Assembly: GCA_009789175.1 (NCBI GenBank)
Contig: CP046867.1
Location: 248,001-312,000, forward strand
DNA from: Salinibaculum litoreum
GTDB lineage: Archaea; Halobacteriota; Halobacteria; Halobacteriales; Haloarculaceae
Direction of reading: 5' to 3'
DNA: 64,000 bases
The position numbers were made by a program, and so were the translations under genes. Below the pieces are notes generated by a model. It did no database searches. It had not been told where the DNA came from and saw only the letters and a program-made list of their open reading frames with translations. Positions 24,677 through 36,600 of the stretch are shown here, one piece after another. Every line of letters begins with the position of its first letter. The stretch's first letter is position 1.

Positions 24677-27600
24677 CGCCCTCACCTCCGGTTCCATCGT
24701 CATAACTGTCTGCCCCGACGCCGAGGATGACACTGAGTGTCTCTCGTTGCCAGGCGCGGTAGCCGACGAGGACCAGTCCAGCGGTGGCTGCGAGGAACCA
24801 CCAGTACCAGCACACGACGAACGACCCGAAGTCGAGTCCGAACAGCTCACAGCTCCCGTGGTCGGCAGGCGCGGAGCCGGTCGGCGTCGCAGTCGGTGTC
24901 GCACTGGATTCTGGGTCGCCGTCCCCATCGACGCTGTCGTTCACTGGGTCGAGATACGCAGGCCTCCCGTCGCCGTCTACGTCGCTCGTGCCTTCAATCC
25001 GGTCTGGCCTACCGTCCCCGTCCGAATCAGTATCCCGGTAGTTCGGGATGCCGTCACCGTCGGTGTCGTCGGTTCCCTCGGTACTGTCGGGGATGCCGTC
25101 ACCGTCGCTGTCGGTATCGCGGTAGTCTGGCGTACCGTCGCCGTCTGTATCCGCCGTCCCTTCGAGACTGTCGGGAATTCCATCCCCGTCGGCATCCGTG
25201 TCCAGCGCATCGATGGTTCCGTCGGCGTCCGTATCGACCGACCTGCCGCCACTCGTCTCGACGCTATCAGCGATACCGTCTCCGTCCGAGTCAGTGCTGT
25301 TCACCTCCGTCCCGAGGGCCCGCTCTTCCTCGTCAGTCAGGCCATCGCCGTCGGTGTCATCACGCTCGTCCCCGTCACTGCTGTCTTCGCTGTCGTTGCT
25401 GTCATCTCCGCTGTCTCCACCATCGCTGTCATCCCCGCTGTCTCCACCATCGCTGTCATCCCCGCTGTCTCCACCATCGCTGTCATCCCCGCTGTCTCCA
25501 CCATCGCTGTCATCCCCGCTGTCTCCACCATCGCTGTCATCTCCGTCCCCACTGTCGCCCCCGTCGTCGCTGTCCGTATCGGGGTCGAGGTAGTCTGGCG
25601 TCCCGTCACCGTCCGAGTCGGTTGTCCCTTCGGTGCTGTCGAGGATGTCGTCACCGTCACTATCAGTGTCACGGTAGTTCGGCGTCCCGTCGCCATCTGC
25701 GTCGGTGGTGCCTTCCGTGCTGTCTGGGATGCCGTCTCCGTCGGCGTCCGTGTCCAACGCGTCGATGCTCCCATCATCGTCCGTGTCGATGGCGCTGCCA
25801 CCGTTAGTTTCGACGAAGTCGTTGATTCCGTCTCCGTCTGAGTCAGCGTCGCTCGGGTCCGTCCCGAGTGTCGTCTCTTCACCGTTGGTCAGTCCGTCGT
25901 CGTCGGTGTCGCCGTCGGGTCCATCGGTGTCGACGGGGTCGAGATAGTTCGGCGTGCCGTCACCGTCCACGTCGTCGGCCCCCTCTGTGGCGTCGGGGAT
26001 GCCGTCACCGTCGCTATCTCTGTCGAACGCGTTCGGCGTGCTGTCGTCGTCGGCATCGTCGGTACCCTCTGCCCTGTCTGGAATACCGTCCCCGTCGCTG
26101 TCAGTATCCCGGTAGTTCGACACCCCGTCGCCGTCCGTGTCCGTCGTTCCCTCCGTGCTGTCGGGAATCCCGTCCCCGTCGGCATCGGTGTCGCGGTAGT
26201 TCGGCGTCCCGTCGCTGTCTGTGTCCGCCGTCCCCTCGATGCTGTCGGGAATTCCGTCGTCGTCGCTGTCAGTGTCGAGGGCGTCGACGGTTCCGTCGCC
26301 GTCGGTATCGACCGTATCACCGCCGTCGGTCTCGATACGATCGTCGATACCGTCACCGTCCGAATCGGCGCTGTTCGGGTCGGTGCCCAGAGCCCGTTCC
26401 TCGTCGTTGTCCAGGCCGTCGTCGTCGCTGTCGCCGTCCGGGCCGTCATCGTCGTCAGGGTCGAGATAGTTGGGTGTGCCGTCGCCGTCGGCGTCACCGG
26501 GCCCCTCCTCGCTGTCTGGCGTCCCGTCGCCGTCGGCGTCCGTATCTAGGTAGTTCGACGTGCTATCTCCGTCGATATCGGCAGTGCCTTCGGTGCCATC
26601 GGGGATGCCGTCGCCGTCGGAATCGTCGTCCAGATAGTTCGGCGTCCCGTCGCTGTCGGCGTCGTCGGTCCCTTCCGTGCTGTCGGAGATGCCGTCGCCA
26701 TCGGCGTCAGTGTCGCGGTAGTTCGGCGTGCCATCTCCGTCGGCGTCACTGGTTCCATCGGTGCTGTCGGGGATGCCGTCGCCATCAGCGTCAGTGTCGC
26801 GGTAGTTCGGCGTGCCATCTCCGTCAGCGTCACTAGTTCCATCGGTGCTGTCGGGGATGCCGTCACTATCGCTATCGCTGTCCAGCGCGTCGATGGTTCC
26901 ATCCCCGTCGGTATCGACCGAGTCGCCGCCGTCGGTCTCGATGAAGTCATTGATTCCATCGCCGTCAGAGTCGGCACTGGTCGGGTCCGTGCCGAGTGAG
27001 TCCTCCTGACTGTCCGGCACCCTGTCGTCGTCGCTATCAGTATCGATATAGTCCGGCGTCCCGTCGCCGTCGGCGTCGTCGGTTCCCTCGGTACTGTCGG
27101 GAATGCTGTCACCGTCCGCGTCAGTGTCGAGGTAGTTCGGCGTCCCGTCGCTGTCGGCGTCGTCGGTTCCCTCGGTACTGTCGGGAATGTCGTCACCGTC
27201 GCTGTCGGAATCGAGGTAGTTCGGCGTCCCGTCGCTGTCAGCGTCGCCGACCCCCTCTGTACTGTCGGGGATGCTATCACCATCGCTATCGGTATCCAGG
27301 TAGTCGGCGACACCGTCGCCGTCGGAGTCGGTCGCTCCTTCGGTAGTATCGGTGATTCCGTCGTCGTCGCTGTCGGTGTCCCGGTAGTTCGGCGTTCCGT
27401 CGCCGTCTCTGTCTTCTGTGCCTTCCGTGCCATCACCGATGCCATCGTCGTCGGCGTCGGTATCGAGCGCGTCGATGGTGCCGTCGCCGTCAGTGTCGAC
27501 GGGGATCCCTTCGTCGGTCTCGATGAAATCGTTGATTCCGTCTCCGTCCGAGTCAGCACTGTCGGGATCGGTTCCCAGTGCTGTTTCTTCGGTATTGCTC

Positions 27601-30600
27601 AGCCCATCGTCGTCGCTGTCACCGTCCGGACCATCGTCGTCGTCGGGGTCGAGATAGTTCGCCGTCCCGTCGCCGTCGGAATCGCCAGTTCCTTCGCCAG
27701 CGTCGAGCTTCCCGTCACCATCTGAATCAGTATCGAGGTAGTTCGACGTGCTGTCGCCATCGACATCTCCAGTGCCTTCTGTACTGTCTGGGATCCCGTC
27801 TCCGTCGCTGTCAGTGTCCAGGTAGTTTGGTGTTCCGTCACCGTCGGCATCTGTGGCTTCTTCTGTCCCGTCTGGGATTCCGTCATCGTCGCTGTCGGTA
27901 TCCAGATAGTTTGGCGTGCCGTCACCGTCGACATCATCGGTCCCCTCGGTACCGTCGCTGATACCGTCGCCGTCACTGTCTGAATCGAGATAGTCAGGGA
28001 CACCGTCACTGTCAGAGTCAGTCGTACCCTCGGTACTGTCGGGGATACCATCACCGTCCGAATCGGTGTCTCGGTAGTTCGGTGTCCCGTCGCCATCAGT
28101 GTCGGTCGTTCCTTCAGCACTGTCTGAGATGCCGTCGTCGTCAGAGTCCGTATCGAGGGCGTCGATGTCGCCGTCCTCATCGGTGTCCACGGCAGTCCCC
28201 CCATCAGTTTCGACGGAGTCATCGATTCCGTCGTCATCGGAGTCGCTATCGGTGGGGTCTGTTCCGAGCGTCTCTTCTTCGTTATTTGTCAGCCCGTCAC
28301 CATCTGTGTCACCCGTTGGGCCGTCCTCATCGTTCGCATCGAGATAGTTCGGGGTACCATCACCGTCGTCATCTTCAGTTCCCTCCTCGGAGTCGGAGAT
28401 ACCGTCAGCATCGCTGTCGGAATCAAGGTAGTTCGGCGTCCCGTCACCGTCGACATCGTCGGTCCCTTCCGTGGAATCGGGGATACCGTCTCCATCTGAG
28501 TCGTCGTCGCGATAGTTCGCCGTCCCATCGCCGTCCTCGTCTCCGACTCCTTCCGTACTGTCAGGAATCCCGTCGTCGTCGGAATCGTCGTCTCTGGCGT
28601 CTATCGTCCCATCTCCATCGGTGTCGGTATCGCTGGCAGCGCCTTCCGTGTCGTCGTCGATACCGTCACCGTCAGTGTCGGCGTCGTTCGGGTCCGTTTC
28701 GCCGCTATCGAGCACGCCGTCACCGTTCTCGTCCTCGTTGCTGTCGGTGATTCCATCCCTGTCGTTGTCGTCGTCGAGGTAATTCGGCGTTCCGTCACCG
28801 TCAGTGTCTGTCGTTCCCTCTGTAGACGAGCCATCGTCCAACTGGCCGTCACCGGCCTGGTCGGTCGGATCGTCGCTGTCCCGGTCCCGGTAGTTCGCTG
28901 TCCCGTCGCCGTCGGCATCGCCAGTGCCCTCCGTGCTGTCGTCGATGCCATCGCCATCTGAGTCGTCGTCCTGTGCGTCGATAGTGCCGTCGCCGTCCGT
29001 ATCGACCGGTTCGCCGGGACCGGTCCCGTCGACCCGGGTCGTCTCGATGTCGTCCGTGATGCCGTCGCCGTCCGTGTCGACGGCATAGGGGTCAGTCTCA
29101 CCGGCGTCGACGGACCCGTTCCCGTTGCTGTCCTCGCCACCGTCTGTGATGCCATCGCCATCTGAATCGGTATCTCGATAGTTCGGGACGCCGTCGCCGT
29201 CGGTATCGGTCGTCCCTTCGATGCTGTCGGGGATGCCGTCGTTATCGGAGTCAGTATCCCGCGCGTCGATGGTGCCGTCACCGTCGGTGTCAGTCTCGCT
29301 GTCGGCTCCCTCAGTGCTGTCCGAGAGACCGTCGCCATCGGTGTCGGCGTCGTTCGGGGCCGTCTCACCCGGATCAAGGCTGCCGTCTCCGTTCTCGTCT
29401 TCCTCACCGTCTAAGATACCGTCGCCGTCGTTGTCGTCGTCGAGGTAGTTCGGCGTCCCGTCACCGTCCGTGTCGGTGGTTCCCTCGGTGGCCGACCCGT
29501 CGTCAAGCTGGCCGTCACCGTCGAACGTACTGTCGCTGGCATCGTCGCTATCACCGTCACGGTAGTTCGGGACGCCGTCGCCGTCGGAGTCCGTCGCCTG
29601 CCCGTCGCCGGCGGTTAGATCCTCGGTACTGTCGTCGATGCCGTCGTCGTCGGAGTCGGTGTCGAGGTAATCAGGAGTACTGTCGCCGTCCGTGTCGGTC
29701 GGGGAGTCATCGATCGCTTCGGTGTCGTCCTCGACATCGTCCTCAATGCCGTCCCCGTCACTGTCCGTATCCTGGAAGTCGGGTGTACCGTCGTTGTCAG
29801 TGTCGGTGGCGTCACCGTCGTTTGCGGTCTGGTCCTCGATGCTGTCGGCGATACCGTCGCCGTCCGAATCGGCATCGCGGTAGTCCGGCGTGCCGTCGTC
29901 ATCCGTGTCAGTCGCGCTACCGTCGTCGGCGGTGAGGTCCTCGACGCTGTCCTCGATACCGTCGTCGTCCGCGTCGTTGTCCCTGGCGTCGATGTCGCCG
30001 GTGCCGTCAGTGTTGGTCTCGCTGTCGGCACCCTCCAGACTATCCGAGAGCCCGTCGCCGTCGGTGTCGGGATCGTTCGGGTCGGTCTCGCCGGTGTCGA
30101 GGATCCCGTCGCCATCCTCGTCCTCGTCGGTGTCCAGGATGCCGTCGCCGTCGTTGTCGGCATCGAGGTAGTTCGCCGTGCCATCGCTGTCGGTATCGCC
30201 CGTTCCGTCGGTGGCTGAGCCGTCGTCCAGCCGGCCGTCACCGGCCTGGTCGGTCGGATCGTCGCTGTCCCGGTCCCGGTAGTTCGCAGTCCCGTCGCCG
30301 TCGGCATCCCCAGCGCCCTCCGTGCTGTCCGGGATACCGTCATCGTCGGAGTCGGTGTCCCTGGCGTCGATGGTTCCGTCACCGTCCGTATCGACCGATT
30401 CGCCGGGATCGGTCCCGTCGACCCGGGTCGTCTCGATGTCGTCGTCGATTCCGTCACCGTCCGTGTCGGCGAGGTTCGGGTCAGTCTCGCCCGGGTCGAG
30501 TACGCCGTTGGCGTTCGTGTCCTCGTCGGTGTCGGGAATGCCGTCACCGTCTGAATCTGTACTCTGAAAGTCCGGGATTCCGTCGCCGTCGCTGTCAGTG

Positions 30601-33600
30601 GCCTGGCCGTTGCCCACCGTGTTGTCGTCGTCCTCGACATCGTCCGAGATGCCATCCCCGTCCGAGTCGTCGTCGCGGTAGTCCGGCGTGCCGTCGCCAT
30701 CGGTGTCCGTCGCCGGACTATCGTCGTCGGTCAGGTCCTCCGTATCGTCGCCGATACGGTCGTTGTCGGAGTCGGTATCTAGGTAGTCCGGCGTGTTGTC
30801 GCCGTCGGTGTCTGTCGGCGAGTCGCCGATGGCCACCGTATCGTCCTCGATGTCGTCCGTGATGCCGTCGTCGTCGCTGTCGGTGTCCTGGAAGTCGGGC
30901 GTGCCGTCGCCGTCCGTGTCGGTGGCGTCACCGTCGTCGGCAGTCTGGTCCTCAATACTGTCGGCGATACCGTCGCCGTCCGAGTCGTCGTCGCGATAGT
31001 CGGGGATGTTATCCCCGTCCGTGTCAGTCGCGCTACCGTCGTCGGCAGTTACGTCCTCGACGCTGTCCTCGATGCCATCGTCGTCGGAGTCAGTATCTCG
31101 GGCGTCGATATCGCCGGTGCCATCGGTGTTGGTCTCGCTGTCGGCACCCTCGACGCTGTCCGAGAGACCGTCGCCGTCGGTATCGGGGTCGTTTGGGTCC
31201 GTTTCGCCGGTATCGAGGCTGCCGTCTCCATTCTCGTCCTCGTCGCCGTCCAGGATACCATCCCCATCGTTGTCAGAATCGATGAAGTTCGGCGTCCCGT
31301 CGCTGTCAGTATCGGTCGTCCCTTCGGTCGCTGAACCGTCGTCGAGCGAGCCGTCACCGTCAAACGTACTGTCACTGGCATCGTCGCTGTCGCCGTCGCG
31401 GTAGTTCGGGACGCCGTCGCCGTCCGAATCCGTCGCCTCTCCATCGTCGGCGGTCAGGTCCTCAGTACTGTCGTCGATGCCGTCGTCGTCGGAGTCGGTG
31501 TCTCGGGCGTCGATGTCGCCGTCGCCGTCCGTGTCGGTCTCGCTGTCGGCCCCTTCGAGGCTGTCGGAGAGTCCGTCGCCGTCGGTATCGGGGTCGTTCG
31601 GGTCGGTCTCGCCATCGTCGAGGCTGCCGTCGCCGTTCTCGTCTTCATCAGTGTCCAGGATGCCGTCACCATCATTATCGTCGTCGAGATAGTTCGCGGT
31701 GCCATCGCCGTCTGTGTCGGCCGTCCCTTCGGTCGCCGAGCCGTCGTCGAGCGAGCCGTCACCGTCAAACGTACTGTCACTCGCATCGTCGCTGTCACCG
31801 TCACGGTAGTTCGGGACGCCGTCCCCGTCCGGGTCACCGTCTCCCTCGACGCTGTCGTCGATGCCGTCGTCGTCGGAGTCGCCATCTTGCGCGTCGATGG
31901 TGCCGTCACCGTCGGTATCCGTATCGCTGGCAGCGCCCTCGGTGCTGTCAGAGAGGCCGTCGCCGTCGGTGTCGGTGTCGTACGGGTCTGTCTCGCCGGC
32001 GTCGAGCACCCCGTCGCCGTTCTCGTCCTCGTCGGTGTCCAGAATGCCGTCGTCGTCGCTGTCCTCGTCTAGGTAGTCCGGCGTGCCGTCGCCGTCGGTG
32101 TCGTCGGACCCTTCGATACTGTCAGCGATGCCGTCGTTATCCGAATCGTCATCGCGGTAGTCTGGAGTGTTGTCGCTGTCGGTGTCGGTTGCCTGCCCAT
32201 CATCGGCAGTCTGGTCTTCGGTGTCGTCGGGGATGCCGTCGTCGTCGGAGTCGGTGTCCCGAGCGTCGATGGTACCGTCGCCATCGGTATCGGTCTCGCT
32301 GTCGGCTCCTTCCGTGCTGTCCGAGAGCCCGTCGCCGTCGGTGTCGGGATCATACGGATCGGTCTCACCGGTGTCGAGCACACCGTCTCCATCCTCGTCC
32401 TCGTCGGTATCGTCGATGCCGTCACCGTCCGAATCAGTGTCCCGGTAGTTCGGAACGCCGTCGCCGTCGGGGTCGTCGTTGCCCTCGATACTGTCGGGGA
32501 TGCCGTCATCGTCTGAGTCCGTGTCGCGGGCGTCGATGGTGCCGTCACCGTCGGTATCGGTCTCGCTGTCGGCTCCTTCCGTGCTGTCCGAGAGCCCGTC
32601 GCCGTCGGTGTCGGTGTCGTTCGGATCGGTCTCGCCGGCATCAAGTGACCCATTGCCGTTCTCGTCCTCGTCGGTGTCCAAGATACCGTCGCCGTCGTTG
32701 TCGTCGTCGAGGTAGTTCGGTGTCCCATCTCCGTCCGTGTCGGTTGTCCCTTCAGTACCCGAGCCGTCGTCCAGTTGACCATCACCCGCTTGATCGTTGG
32801 GATCGTCGCTGTCCCGGTCCCGGTAGTTCGCGGTGCCGTCACCGTCCGCATCGCCCGCGCCCTCTGTCGAGTCGTCGATGCCGTCGCCGTCGGAGTCCGA
32901 GTCGAGTGCATCAGTCGTTCCGTCCCCGTCCGTGTCGACCGATTCGCCGGGACCGGTCCCGTCGGTACGAGTCGTCTCGGTCCCGTCGTCGATGCCATCC
33001 CCGTCAGAGTCGGCATCGTTCAGGTCTGTACCGAGAGACCCCTCATCTGCGTCCGGAATGCTGTCGCCGTCGTTGTCGTCGTCGAGATAGTTCGGTGTCC
33101 CATCCCCGTCGACGTCCGTCGTTCCTTCATCAGCAGACCCGTCATCGAGATCACCATCGCCAGCTTGGTCGTTGGGATTGTCGCTGTCTCGGTCCCGGTA
33201 GTTTGCGGTGCCGTCACCGTCCGTATCGCCCGCGCCCTCTGTCGAGTCGTCGATGCCGTCGCCGTCGGAGTCCGAATCGAGCGCGTCGATGGTCCCGTCT
33301 CCGTCCGTGTCGACTGACTCACCGGGACCAGTCTCATCGACACGAGTCGTCTCGGTGCCGTCGTCGATACCGTCGCCGTCAGTGTCGCTGTCCGTCCGGT
33401 CGGTCGCGGACGAGGCTTCGGTGCTGTCCGACACGCCGTCGCCGTCGGAGTCGGTATCGAGGAAGTCGGCCGTCCCGTCGCCGTCTGTGTCGACCGTCCC
33501 CTCAGTGCTGTCCGGGACGCCATCCCCGTCCGCATCATCATCCCTGAAATTCAGTGTGCCGTCCCCGTCCTTGTCGCCACCTCCCTCGTCGGTGTCCGGA

Positions 33601-36600
33601 ATCCCGTCACCGTCCGCGTCATCATCGAGTGCGTCGATGGTGCCGTCGCCGTCGGTGTCGGTCTCGCTGCCGGCACCCTCGGTATCGTCGGTGATCCCGT
33701 CAGCGTCAGAGTCTTCGTCGAACGGGTTGGTCCCGATTGCGTCCTCATCGGCGTCGCTGATCCCATCGCCGTCGGAATCAGTGTCGAGGTAGTTTGGCGT
33801 CCCGTCGTTGTCAAGGTCATCGTTCCCCTCAACGTCGTCGTCGAAGCCGTCGCCGTCCGAGTCGGTGTCCCGGTAGTTCGGGATGCCGTCTCCGTCCTCG
33901 TCGCTGCTGGTCTCCTCGCTGTCCGGACTCACCTCGGGCAGGCCGGGCGAGTCACTGTCCGTATCGAGGGCATCGATGGTGCCGTCGCCGTCGGTGTCGA
34001 TTGCCTGACCGGGATCCGTCCCGTCGTTGTCAGACGTCTCGGTACCGTCGTCGATACCGTCGCCGTCCGAGTCGCTGTTCAGGAAGTCGGTGCCGAGCGT
34101 CTGTTCGGTCGCGTCGTCGACGCCGTCGCCGTCTGCGTCGGTGTCGAGGAAGTTCGGGTTCCCGTCGCCGTCGGTATCGGCGTCCGTCTCCTCGCGGTCG
34201 CTGATCCCGTCGCCGTCAGACTCCCGGTCCAGGTAGTTCGCCAACTCGTCCGCGTCCGCGTCGTCATCGGTCTCGGTGTTGTCGGGGATACCGTCGCCAT
34301 CAGCGTCGGTGTCGCGATAGTTCGGTATCCCGTCGTTGTCTGCGTCCTTGTCGAGGTATGCCGGTGGGCTCGAGACAGAAAGGCCTGTGTCGCTTTCGGC
34401 TCTGTCCGAAATCCCGTCACCGTCGCTGTCAGTGTCCAGATAGTCCGCTGTCCCGTCACCATCCGTGTCGACCGACCGCCCACCGTCGGACTCGGCTAGG
34501 TCGGCAATGCCGTCACCGTCGGCGTCCTCGTCACGGTAGTTCGCCGTTCCATCGTCGTCGGGGTCTCCAGTTCCTTCTGTGCTGTCCGGGATTCGGTCGT
34601 CGTCGCTGTCGGTATCGAGCGCATCGATGGTGCCGTCGCCGTCAGTGTCGACTGATTCACCGGGCCCCGTGCCGTCTGGGCGCGTCGTCTCGACGTCGTC
34701 AGTGATTCCATCTCTGTCGGAGTCCTCATCACGCGGGTCGGTTCCGAGAGCTGACTCGGTGCTATCCAGAACCCCGTCGCCGTCCGAGTCGTCGTCCCTG
34801 AAATTCGGCGTCCCGTCGCTGTCGAGGTCGTTCGATCCTTCCGTTCCGTCTCCAATGCCGTCACCGTCCGTATCGCTGTCGAGGTAATCGGGCGTGCCGT
34901 CGCCATCCTGGTCGCCGGTTCCCTCCGTGCTGTCGGGAATCCCACCACCGTCGGCGTCGGTGTCGAGGAAGTTCGGCGTGCCATCGCCATCGGCATCGCT
35001 CGCAGTTTCGGCACTGTCGTCGATACCGTCACCGTCCGAATCGAGGTCGAGGAAGTTCGGTGTGGTATCGCCGTCTTCGTCGGACTCGCCTTCGACCTCG
35101 TCGTCGATACCGTCCCCGTCCGAATCGGGGTCGAAGTAATTAGGCGTCCCGTCGTTGTCTTCGTCGTCCGTTCCCTCGACGTCGTCGTCGATCCTGTCGC
35201 CGTCGTTATCGATATCGGCGTTGTTCCCGGTCCCGTCGCCGTCGGCGTCGTCGCTGCCCTCAGTACTGTCCGGAATACCATTGCCGTCGGCGTCGGTATC
35301 GAAGTAGTTCGGGTCCCCGTCGCCGTCGGCGTCACCGAACCCATCGACGAGGTTCGGGATACCATCGTTGTCGTCGTCGCCGTTGGGATCGAACCCGCCC
35401 CCAACCTGGTTGTCGGGGTCGAGGTAGTTCGGCGCCCCGTCGTTGTCCGCGTCGTCCGTGCCTTCGTTGAGATCGAACGCGCCGTCGTCGTCGCTGTCGG
35501 CATCGAGGTAGTTCGGGATGCCGTCCCCATCAGAGTCGCTTTGTCCCTCAGTCGTGTCCGGGATCCCGTCTGCGTCGCTGTCCGTGTCGAGGAAGTTCGG
35601 AACCCCGTCGTCGTCGGTGTCCTTGTCGCTGTTACCGGCACCTGGGTCGTTGGTGTACTCGTCAACATCGTCGATACCGTCGCCGTCACTGTCGGTATCG
35701 AGGAAGTTCGCATCCCCATCACCGTCGGCGTCTGCTGCTCCTTCAATACGGTCCGGGATGCTGTCACCGTCGGCGTCCGTAGCCCGGTAGTTCGCCGTTC
35801 CGTCCCCGTCGGCGTCGCCGCTTCCCTCCGTGCTGTCAGCGATCCCGTCGCCATCGCTGTCGGTGTCGCGCGCGTCGATAGTCCCGTCACCGTCCGTGTC
35901 GACACTGTTTCCGTCGTTCGTCTCGACAGCGTCCGAGATCCCGTCGCCATCGGAGTCGCTATCCGTTCGATCCGTACCTAGATTCGACTCCACATTATCG
36001 GACAGTCCGTCACCGTCACTGTCGGTGTCCAGCGCGTCGATGGTCCCGTCACCGTCCGTGTCGACGGCCGTTCCGTCGGGTGCCTCCGTCCCGTCACTGA
36101 TGCCGTCTCCGTCAGTGTCGCTATCCTGGGTATCGGTTCCAAGTGAATCCTCTTTGCTGTTCGTCAGTCCGTCACCGTCGGGGTCGCCGTCCGGCCCGTC
36201 CTGGTCGTCCGTGTCGAGGTAGTCCAGAACCCCGTCGCCGTCGTTGTCCCCGTCGCTGTCCCTGCTGTCCGGGACACCGTTTCCGTCGCTGTCGGTATCG
36301 AGGTAATTCTGCGTCCCGTCGCCGTCAGCGTCACTGGTCCCCTCCTCTGCATCGTTCCGGAAGTCGCCATCGCTGTCGAAGTCCGCGTAGTTCGGCGTTC
36401 CGTCGGCGTCAGGATCGCCAGTTCCCTCCACCGAGTCGTCAATGCCATCGCTGTCCGCGTCGGCGCTCAGGTAGTTCGCCGTGCCGTCACTGTCAGTGTC
36501 GCCGGTTCCCTCGGTGTTGTCGAGAATGCCGTCACCGTCGGAATCCTCGTCTCTGTAGTTCGCGGTGCCGTCACCGTCTGGATCGCCTGTCCCCTCCTCA

